Origin: Anaerolineales bacterium
Lineage (GTDB): Bacteria; Chloroflexota; Anaerolineae; Anaerolineales; DRMV01
Length of the DNA stretch: 6,809 bases
NCBI GenBank assembly: GCA_015494815.1
Contig: WGAK01000127.1
Span: 1 to 6,809 of the forward strand
Direction of reading: 5' to 3'
Shown here piece after piece: positions 1-5,416 of the stretch; positions within the stretch are counted from its first letter, which is position 1, and each line of letters begins with the position of its first letter. Under the pieces are notes generated by a model that saw only the letters and a program-made list of their open reading frames with translations, was not told where the DNA came from and searched no databases. The translations under genes and the position numbers were made by a program.

Positions 1-503
1 GCGGAAATGGGGATGGGTTCCCCCAGGCCCAACTCGTAGAAGGCGTACACATCCGCGGCCTTGCGGTCCGAGTCGGCTTTGTTGACTACCAGCAACACCG
101 GGGGCTGCAACCGGCCCTGCTCGCGGCGCTGCCAGCGGCGCAGCCACTGGGCCACCTGCCGGTCCGCGGGGGTCACGCCGGCCTCCGCGTCCACCACCAA
201 CAGCACCACATCGGCGTCGGCCACCGCAGCCGCGGCCTGCGAACGAATGGCCTCGATGAAGGCCGCGGAGTCCACCGACAGCGGCGCTTTGCCCTTCTGG
301 CCCGCGGTAGGGTCCAGGCCGCCGGTGTCCACCACATCGAACACCCGGTCCAGCCACGCGGCCGTGCCCACGATGCGGTCGCGGGTGGTGCCGGGCACAT
401 CGTTGACCACCGCGCGGCGCTCGCCCACCAGGCGGTTGAAGAGGGTGGATTTGCCCACATTGGGCCGGCCCACCAGGGCCACGATGGGACGCCGCTTGGG
501 CAT
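1..503 (-). CDS. der: GTPase Der (EngA), N-terminal half, runs off the left edge
   Basis: Der is a cytoplasmic GTPase with two tandem G domains that binds the 50S subunit and is needed for ribosome assembly. Only the first G domain is present, about 167 codons. Seen in the translation: G1 P-loop GRPNVGKST (residues 12-20), the G2 region PGTTRDR (about 37-43), G3 DTGG (59-62), G4 NKAD (141-144), and the start of G5 ISA (about 166-168), where the window ends. The opening MPKRRPIVALVGRPNVGKS is typical of Der. The segment after DTGG (about residues 63-90) looks a little longer than in many Der proteins. The start ATG at 503-501 has a good Shine-Dalgarno GAGGTG (512-507) three bases upstream. It lies 79 bp downstream of the glycosyltransferase gene on the same strand and may be cotranscribed with it or use the promoter at 561-570. 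The second G domain and the KH-like domain lie outside the window. Confidence 0.95.
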   Translation of the reverse strand, partial: MPKRRPIVALVGRPNVGKSTLFNRLVGERRAVVNDVPGTTRDRIVGTAAWLDRVFDVVDTGGLDPTAGQKGKAPLSVDSAAFIEAIRSQAAAAVADADVVLLVVDAEAGVTPADRQVAQWLRRWQRREQGRLQPPVLLVVNKADSDRKAADVYAFYELGLGEPIPIS

Positions 504-582
504 GGTCACCTCGCTCACCAAAGGATGGCGGCTCCCCGCGTCGCCGCGCGGCAGCCACGCTTATCATACCATCAGGCCGGGT
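504..582. other. Intergenic spacer upstream of der
   Basis: This 79-bp gap separates the stop of the glycosyltransferase gene from the start of der. It contains the -10-like element listed separately and the der Shine-Dalgarno (507-512). I see no hairpin followed by a T run on the minus strand, so there is no evident intrinsic terminator and read-through into der is likely. Confidence 0.6.
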
Positions 583-592
583 TCAGGGGGAA
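563..592 (-). promoter_or_regulatory. Candidate extended -10 promoter for der
   Basis: On the minus strand, TATGAT (568-563) is preceded by TGG, giving an extended -10 (TGnTATGAT) that stands out in very GC-rich surroundings. A weak -35 candidate, TTCCCC (592-587), sits 18 bases upstream and overlaps the last codons of the glycosyltransferase gene. Initiation would fall near 556, about 50 bases before the der ATG. The -10 match is seen; its use as a promoter is inference. Confidence 0.4.
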
Positions 593-2169
593 CGGTCTGC
601 GGGCCGGGGCGCGTGCGCCCACCACCAGGCGGGCAAATGCGCCCAACGGGCGGGGTCGGTCAGCGGCGCGCGGGTGGCCCAAACCATCAGGTCGTACAAC
701 CGCGCCAGGTCGGGGTCGGTCAGGCGATTGTCACCTCGACGCAAACTCGCCAGGTAACCCGGCGGCAAGACGCGCTCGTAATGGCCCGGACGCCACAGTT
801 GCCCGTCGGCGTCGGGCAGGCGGGCCAGAAAGGGGTCGGTCAAGGCCCACACATCCAGCACCATCTTGTCGGTACCGGCCCAATAGCCGAACATGCCCAC
901 ACTGTCCACCACCGCAATGGGCTCGTCGGAGAAGCGAAATTCGTAGCCCATCTGGCTCCACGCATACGGGGGAAAGAAGGGCGGCGGGTCGGGCCGGGTG
1001 CGCCAGGCCAGGTAGGTGAGCAACGAGGTGTAGCGGAAATAACGCCCGCGCTCGTCGCCCACGCCCCAACGCTCGTAAAAATCCAGGCTGACGAAATGGT
1101 CCCAGGGGCTGTTGACGGGCGTGTGGGGGAAGAGCAGCGCGTAGGCGGCCAACGCGGCCAGGGCCCAGCGCCCGCGCGCGGCCTGCAGCCAGGCCGACGG
1201 CATCCGGGCCAGGGCCACGCCCACGGCCACGCTGTACGCCAGCGCGGGAAAGCGCCCGGCCATGAAGTCGCCCCCCACCGCGGTGAGGTAGGCCGCGTAC
1301 AGCCCCACGCCCCAGGCCACGGCCCGCTCGGGGCCCCGGACGCGCGCCAGGCCCAGCGCGGCCACGAACAAGCCCACCACCAGCAGGGGGTCCAGCAGCG
1401 TCTGCCCCAGCCAGTAGCGCGCCCCCTGGGCCCACACCACGGCACGCGGCAGGCCGTGGAACAACTTGGCGTACACGGGGTTGGGCAACGGCGAGCCGTA
1501 GTAGGCCAACGCGAAGCCGTACCACGCGGCAGGCAGCAGCCAGGGCCACAAGCCGCGGGCCACGGCCCGCCGCGAAATCCGCCCCACCTGCCCGGCCCGA
1601 ACCAGCCACGCGGGGCCAAGCAGGGCCAGCAGGTCCAGGCGGGTCAGCGCCACCAGGCCGGCCCAGGCGTTGAGGCGCGGCCAGGTGTCCAGGGGCGCCG
1701 CGGCGGCCTGCACATAGAGCCCGAAAAAGCCGGCCAGCACCCAAAAGGCCAGGGGCGTCTCCAGGCCCGAAGTGGTGTAGTCCATCACACCGTTGGCGAC
1801 CAGCCACAGGGCCAGCAACAACGCCCGGCGTTGCGGCGTGCCCAGCACCGCGGCCCAGCGCTGCCAGGTCAGCAGCAGGAACAGCCCGCTCAGGGCCAGC
1901 GCGGCCAGATAGCCGTCGCGCAGCAGCCCGCGGGCCAGCACCAGCAGGCCATACCACAACGGGCTGGTGAACACCTGCACCCGCCAGCCTGCGTTCCACA
2001 CGGGGCCGTGACCGGCCCACCATTGCTCCACCGCGCGCAGGTAGATGTAGGCGTCGTCGCACAGCCAGGCGTTACGCGCCGCGGTAAAGACCAGCAGCGC
2101 CCACAGGCCGCGCGTCAGCCAGGGCCAAAACCGGGCATCAGCGCCGCGCCCGGCGGATGACCAGGTCAT
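583..2169 (-). CDS. AftB-like GT-C family membrane glycosyltransferase
   Basis: This is a polytopic membrane protein of 528 residues with many hydrophobic segments between about residues 20 and 345 and a C-terminal, probably external, domain. Seen: an Asp-Asp pair in DDAYIYLR (38-45) in the first predicted external loop, then GHGPVWNAGWRV and FTSPLW (53-72), YYGSPLPNPVYAK (223-235), GGDFMAGRF (299-307), and C-terminal LTDPFLARLP and WRPGHYERVLPPGY (443-472). This layout recalls AftB, the mycobacterial terminal arabinofuranosyltransferase, and related GT-C enzymes that use lipid-phosphate-linked sugars; the DD pair is the expected catalytic site. The real donor and acceptor are unknown here. 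I chose the ATG at 2169-2167, inside the end of the protease gene (32-bp overlap). The TGATG at the protease stop is in another frame that closes at once, and a longer upstream in-frame ATG at 2268 would add antisense-like sequence. The overlap suggests coupled translation in the minus-strand operon. Confidence 0.8.
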   Translation of the reverse strand: MTWSSAGRGADARFWPWLTRGLWALLVFTAARNAWLCDDAYIYLRAVEQWWAGHGPVWNAGWRVQVFTSPLWYGLLVLARGLLRDGYLAALALSGLFLLLTWQRWAAVLGTPQRRALLLALWLVANGVMDYTTSGLETPLAFWVLAGFFGLYVQAAAAPLDTWPRLNAWAGLVALTRLDLLALLGPAWLVRAGQVGRISRRAVARGLWPWLLPAAWYGFALAYYGSPLPNPVYAKLFHGLPRAVVWAQGARYWLGQTLLDPLLVVGLFVAALGLARVRGPERAVAWGVGLYAAYLTAVGGDFMAGRFPALAYSVAVGVALARMPSAWLQAARGRWALAALAAYALLFPHTPVNSPWDHFVSLDFYERWGVGDERGRYFRYTSLLTYLAWRTRPDPPPFFPPYAWSQMGYEFRFSDEPIAVVDSVGMFGYWAGTDKMVLDVWALTDPFLARLPDADGQLWRPGHYERVLPPGYLASLRRGDNRLTDPDLARLYDLMVWATRAPLTDPARWAHLPAWWWAHAPRPADRSP

Positions 2170-3718
2170 CGAAGGCCACCTCGAAGTTCGCGCCCTCAAA
2201 GGTGCCCACCACCAGGCCCGCATCCCCCTGCGACAGCGCGCCGTCGCTGACCAGCACCACGGGGGCACCGTTGACCCACAGCGCCAGGTGAGGGCCGAAG
2301 CAAATCAGGCCAATCTCGGTCCAGTCTCGCGGGTCGAAATGGGCTTCGTCCGGCAACGGCGCGAAGGGGTGCAATTCCTCAAACTCGCCGTCCACCAGTT
2401 TCCAGATGTAGAACGAGCCGTCTTCCAGCACGCTGGCGCCGTAAGTGTTGTTCAAATCGCGATAGCGGCACACCAGGCCGAACTCGCCATCGCCGGCCGA
2501 GCGGGTGACGCGAGCCCGCACCGTGACCACCACATCGCGCACATCCAGGCCCCAGGTGAAGGAGTACCACGCGTCGGTGGGGCGCAAGAGGGCGCGCATG
2601 GTGCCCTCGGTGAAGGTGACCTGCATGTCGGGGTCGTTGGTGGTGCTCCAGCCTTCCACCGGCGCGTTGAAGGGCTCGCGGGCCAATACAGGGCCGGGGT
2701 GCCGCCAGATGTCGTCCAGGGCGCTCCGGGCTGCGGTGGGCGTGGGCTGCGGCGTGGGTATCGCCACTTCGCCGCGGCGCGCCGCGGCCAGCAGGGGCTC
2801 GGCCAGGTTGACCGGCCGCAGCGCGTTGATGAAGCCGCCGATGGGCACACACGCGTCCGCGTCGTCCACCACGCCGTCGTGGTTGGTGTCCACCAGCACG
2901 CGACAATCCACCACCTCATCCACCTTGCTGCCCGCGCCCAGCAAGGTGGGCACGGCCACCAGGCGGCCGTGCGTGTCCAACGCCGCGCCGCCGCTGTTGC
3001 CGCCGGCCAGGGTGGCGGTGGTCTTGATGAACGCTCGCGGGCCGTAAGGCTCTTCCCCCGTGAACCCGGCCACCTCGCCCTTGGTCAGGGTGATGGTGTT
3101 ACCGCCGATACCCGGATAGCCCAGAATGACCAGTTCATCGCCCAGGCGCAGGGCGTCGGCGTCGCCCAGGGAGATGGTAGGCAGGCCCAGGCTCGCGGGG
3201 TCCACCGGGTTGCCGTCCAGGTCGCGCACGATGCGCAGCACGGCCAGGTCCAGGTCGGGGTCGGCCTGCAGCACCTGGGCGTAGAAGCGCGGCGTCGGCG
3301 GGCGGTCTTCTTGCTGGGTCATGAGCACCAGCAGGTCCGCGGGCTGGGTCTCGCCGGGGCCGGGCAGCACGATGTGCGCGTTGGTCAAAATCAGGCCGTC
3401 GGCGTCCACCAGCGTGCCCGAGCCGGTCCAGAGGGGTTGGCCGTCCGCGTCCAGGGCCACGATTTGCACCACCGCGCGAAAAGGCACCGCCTCGGCCGTG
3501 GGCGTAGCCGTGGGCGTGGGGGTAGCCGACGGCGTGGGCGACGCCCCAGGGTAAGGGAACACGGTGGGCGTCGGTGCGGCAGGCGCGGCGGTTTGCCACA
3601 GCCACGCGGCGAGGCCGCACGCGCTGCAGGCCAACAGCCCCAACAAGCCCATCAGCACGAGGCCCAGCCCCCAGGCCGACCAGGAACGCCCGGCGGCGGG
3701 CGCGGTCTTCCACGCCAT
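2138..3718 (-). CDS. Membrane-anchored trypsin-like serine protease with calcium loop and C-terminal jelly-roll-like domain
   Basis: This 526-residue protein is predicted to act outside the membrane. Order: one hydrophobic segment (about 17-41; LLAC at 28-31 is a weak lipobox alternative), a Pro/Thr-rich linker (about 46-77), then a trypsin/HtrA-type domain. The triad is visible as His115 in TNAHIV, Asp157 in DLDLAVLRI and Ser242 in GGNSGGAALD. Next comes a 12-residue EF-hand-like loop, DTNHDGVVDDAD (277-288), flanked by Cys272 and Cys290, then IGGFINALRPVN, a second Pro/Thr linker (321-329) and a C-terminal region (about 345-526) resembling a LamG/concanavalin-like beta-sandwich, which may bind sugar or another ligand. 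No PDZ domain is seen. Start ATG 3718-3716 has the purine-rich AGGGGGTGA just upstream. It follows the phosphoribosyltransferase gene by 18 bp and overlaps the glycosyltransferase start. Protease class is secure; substrate is unknown. Confidence 0.88.
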   Translation of the reverse strand: MAWKTAPAAGRSWSAWGLGLVLMGLLGLLACSACGLAAWLWQTAAPAAPTPTVFPYPGASPTPSATPTPTATPTAEAVPFRAVVQIVALDADGQPLWTGSGTLVDADGLILTNAHIVLPGPGETQPADLLVLMTQQEDRPPTPRFYAQVLQADPDLDLAVLRIVRDLDGNPVDPASLGLPTISLGDADALRLGDELVILGYPGIGGNTITLTKGEVAGFTGEEPYGPRAFIKTTATLAGGNSGGAALDTHGRLVAVPTLLGAGSKVDEVVDCRVLVDTNHDGVVDDADACVPIGGFINALRPVNLAEPLLAAARRGEVAIPTPQPTPTAARSALDDIWRHPGPVLAREPFNAPVEGWSTTNDPDMQVTFTEGTMRALLRPTDAWYSFTWGLDVRDVVVTVRARVTRSAGDGEFGLVCRYRDLNNTYGASVLEDGSFYIWKLVDGEFEELHPFAPLPDEAHFDPRDWTEIGLICFGPHLALWVNGAPVVLVSDGALSQGDAGLVVGTFEGANFEVAFDDLVIRRARR

Positions 3719-3736
3719 GCGTCACCCCCTGCCGGG

Positions 3737-4246
3737 TCAGCCCATGCCGGGCGGGTCGGGCAACAGCACCCGGTCCGGGCCGCGGTCCACTTCCCACGGG
3801 TAGACGATGTAGGCGTCGGTCACCGCGGCGTAATAGTCGGGCCGCAACGAGCCAAACAGGTTGCGATAAGGGTTGAAGTGCAGCACGCAGGTATAAGGCT
3901 TGCCGCCCGCGGCCAGGACGCGCGCCCGCACCGCGGTCATGGTGCGCCCCGAGCCCCACACATCGTCCACGATGAGGGTGGTGCGGCCCGTGAGCAGGTG
4001 GTCTTCGGGGAATTGCAAGAACTGGGGCCAGGCGCTGAGTTTGGCCCGGTTCATGGCCACTTCGGCCGGAAAGTCCACCGACGCGATGAGGATGTGGGTG
4101 ATATCCAGCGCCTCGGCCAGCAATCCCCCCGGCACCAGCCCCCCGCGGGTGATGATGACCATCGCGTCGAAGGCGGTGTCGAACTGGGGGATGAGATGGT
4201 CAATCAACTTGTCCACATCGTCCCAGGTGAGCAATTCCCGGCGCAT
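3737..4246 (-). CDS. Phosphoribosyltransferase, Gpt/COG2236 hypoxanthine-type
   Basis: A cytoplasmic type I phosphoribosyltransferase of 169 residues, probably transferring ribose-5-phosphate from PRPP to a purine base in salvage. Seen: LTWDDVDKLIDHL at the N-terminus, as in XGPRT-like enzymes; the pyrophosphate loop ITRGGLVPGGLLA (32-44); the PRPP-binding motif LIVDDVWGSGRTM (91-103) with acidic pair Asp94-Asp95; and PDYYAAVTDAYIVYPWE (136-152), a C-terminal pattern known from predicted hypoxanthine phosphoribosyltransferases. The loop has Gly98 where Asp is more usual (D-S/T-G). An in-frame ATG at 4309 is rejected as the start because it overlaps the TATAAT box at 4313-4308, so the transcript should begin after it; ATG 4246-4244 has GAGG seven bases upstream and begins the conserved part. 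It is the first gene of the leftward operon. Base specificity (guanine, xanthine, hypoxanthine) cannot be read from the sequence. Confidence 0.88.
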   Translation of the reverse strand: MRRELLTWDDVDKLIDHLIPQFDTAFDAMVIITRGGLVPGGLLAEALDITHILIASVDFPAEVAMNRAKLSAWPQFLQFPEDHLLTGRTTLIVDDVWGSGRTMTAVRARVLAAGGKPYTCVLHFNPYRNLFGSLRPDYYAAVTDAYIVYPWEVDRGPDRVLLPDPPGMG

Positions 4247-4253
4247 GCGCGTG

Positions 4254-4291
4254 CCTCGCGAGGGGGGATGCGGGGGCGCGGCCACGCCCCC
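4254..4291 (-). promoter_or_regulatory. 5' leader of the phosphoribosyltransferase operon with two palindromes
   Basis: Between the predicted transcription start (about 4301) and the ATG at 4246 lie a perfect 7-bp G/C stem with a 6-base loop (4272-4278 with 4285-4291) and a 10-bp palindrome, CCTCGCGAGG (4254-4263). The presumed Shine-Dalgarno GAGG (4257-4254) lies within that palindrome, so it could be partly hidden in the mRNA. There is no T run, so it is not an intrinsic terminator. In such GC-rich DNA short stems are common, and a regulatory role is only a suggestion. Confidence 0.3.
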
Positions 4292-4307
4292 AAGGGGCTT
4301 CATCCGC

Positions 4308-4316
4308 ATTATACCA
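4308..4316 (-). promoter_or_regulatory. Extended -10 promoter of the leftward operon
   Basis: On the minus strand, TGG is followed directly by a consensus TATAAT (4313-4308), in a region otherwise almost free of A/T-rich hexamers. No good -35 is visible at 16-18 bases, consistent with an extended -10 promoter. Initiation is expected near 4301, about 55 bases before the phosphoribosyltransferase ATG. It lies back to back with the plus-strand promoter. Confidence 0.65.
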
Positions 4317-4337
4317 ACGAACGCCGCGCCGCGGCTG

Positions 4338-4346
4338 TGCTAAAAT
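4338..4346 (+). promoter_or_regulatory. Extended -10 promoter of the deacetylase gene
   Basis: TGC followed by TAAAAT (4341-4346) forms an extended -10 element differing from TATAAT at one base. No convincing -35 is seen. Initiation would be near 4353, about 40 bases before the ATG at 4393. A small stem (4352-4357 with 4362-4367, 4-base loop) would lie at the 5' end of the transcript. Confidence 0.55.
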
Positions 4347-4377
4347 CGAAACGCGCAGGGCTGCGCGCCAGTTTTGC

Positions 4378-4383
4378 AGGGAG
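4378..4383 (+). promoter_or_regulatory. Shine-Dalgarno deciding the deacetylase start
   Basis: AGGGAG is nine bases before the ATG at 4393, a workable spacing. It directly abuts the in-frame TTG at 4384, so that TTG cannot use it. This supports the ATG as the start. Confidence 0.55.
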
Positions 4384-4392
4384 TTGTGCCTC

Positions 4393-5412
4393 ATGCCCAC
4401 CCCAACCGTGTTCGCCACCTGGGCGCCGGCGCCCGCACATCGCTACGGCGACCATTCCGAAGGCCCCCACCGCCTGCGCGGGCTGCAACACTTGCCCCGG
4501 CAGGAAGACGGCACCGTGTGGCTGCCCGCCGACCCCGCGCCGGTGGAGGCCCTGGCGCGGGTGCACGACCCGCGCCACATCGCCTACATCGAGGCCATCG
4601 CGCCCCAGGGCCCGGCCATCATTGACTACGCCCCCACCTATGTGACGCCCACCTCGTACGACGACGCCCGCCGCGCCGCGGGCGGCACGCTGGCCGTGCT
4701 GGACGCGGTGCTGCGCGCCCCCGGCAGCCGCGGCTTCGCCTGGGTACGCCCGCCGGGGCACCACGCCACCCGCACCCAGGCCATGGGCTTCTGCCTGTTC
4801 AACCATGTGGCCGTAGCCGCGGCCCACGCGCTGGCCCAAGGCCTGGAGCCCGTGCTCATCGTGGACTTCGACGCGCATCACGGCAACGGCACCCAGGCCA
4901 TCTGGCGCGCGGAACCGCGGGTAGCCTACTTTTCGACCCATCAAGAGGGCATCTACCCCGGCACCGGCGACTTCGAGGACGAGCCCCAGGCCCGGGGGCG
5001 CATCGTCAACGTGCCCCTGCCCGCGCACACCGGCGACCGGGGCTACGCGCGCGTCATCGAGCAGGTGCTGCTGCCGTGGGCCCGCGCGCTGGCCCCCGCG
5101 GTGGTGCTGGTCTCCGCGGGCTTCGACGCGCACTGGCGCGACCCCTTGACCCAGTTGGGCCTCTCTGCCCAAGGGTTTGCGCATTGGGCCCAGGCCCTGG
5201 TGGCCCTGGCCGACGAGACCGCGCAGGGCCGCCTGGCCTTCGTGCTGGAAGGCGGCTATGACCCCCAGGCGGTGGCCGAAAGCGGCCTGGCCGTGTGGGA
5301 AGTGCTCCACGGCCGCGCGGCCCCCGCGGGGGCCCTGGGGCCCGCGCCTTACCCCGAGCCCGAAGTGGCCGACCGGGTGGCCTATGCCCGACGTTTGCAC
5401 GGCATAGGATAA
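4393..5412 (+). CDS. Histone deacetylase family / acetylpolyamine amidohydrolase-like zinc deacetylase
   Basis: A 339-residue cytoplasmic zinc amidohydrolase of the arginase/deacetylase fold, close to full family length. Seen: YGDHSEGPHRL (18-28), the paired histidines in RPPGHHA (His123-His124), GFCLFNH (132-138), the zinc-binding DFDAHHGNGT (158-167) with ligands Asp160 and His162, the third ligand Asp245 in SAGFDAH (241-247), and the transition-state tyrosine Tyr289 in LEGGYDP (285-291). The LEGGY form resembles class II HDACs and bacterial acetylpolyamine amidohydrolases rather than class I enzymes with GGGGY. All catalytic residues are present, so it should be active in removing acetyl groups; whether from lysine, polyamines or another amide is not decided by sequence. 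It is the first gene of the rightward unit, and its stop codon is four bases before the VWA-like gene. Confidence 0.93.
   Translation: MPTPTVFATWAPAPAHRYGDHSEGPHRLRGLQHLPRQEDGTVWLPADPAPVEALARVHDPRHIAYIEAIAPQGPAIIDYAPTYVTPTSYDDARRAAGGTLAVLDAVLRAPGSRGFAWVRPPGHHATRTQAMGFCLFNHVAVAAAHALAQGLEPVLIVDFDAHHGNGTQAIWRAEPRVAYFSTHQEGIYPGTGDFEDEPQARGRIVNVPLPAHTGDRGYARVIEQVLLPWARALAPAVVLVSAGFDAHWRDPLTQLGLSAQGFAHWAQALVALADETAQGRLAFVLEGGYDPQAVAESGLAVWEVLHGRAAPAGALGPAPYPEPEVADRVAYARRLHGIG
5406..5409 (+). promoter_or_regulatory. Shine-Dalgarno of the VWA-like gene inside the deacetylase stop region
   Basis: AGGA lies in the last codons of the deacetylase gene, seven bases before the ATG at 5417. With a 4-bp intergenic gap, this suggests coupled translation of the two genes. 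Confidence 0.5.
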
Positions 5413-5416
5413 GACC

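Noticed and set aside
2136..2140. TGATG overlap at the protease stop as the glycosyltransferase start
   Set aside because: That ATG is in a different frame and reaches a stop after seven codons.
61..2160. Open frame of 699 codons on the plus strand
   Set aside because: It lies antisense to der and the glycosyltransferase gene, is low in complexity (Arg, Gly, Pro, Gln, His) and shows no family motif; long antisense frames are expected at this GC content.
4247..4309. Upstream start of the phosphoribosyltransferase at 4309, adding 21 residues
   Set aside because: That ATG overlaps the TATAAT box and would precede the transcript; the added residues are Pro/Gly-rich and unlike the family.
2288..4645. 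Open frame of 785 codons on the plus strand
   Set aside because: It is antisense to the protease and phosphoribosyltransferase genes, both with clear catalytic motifs, and crosses the divergent promoter and the deacetylase start in another frame.
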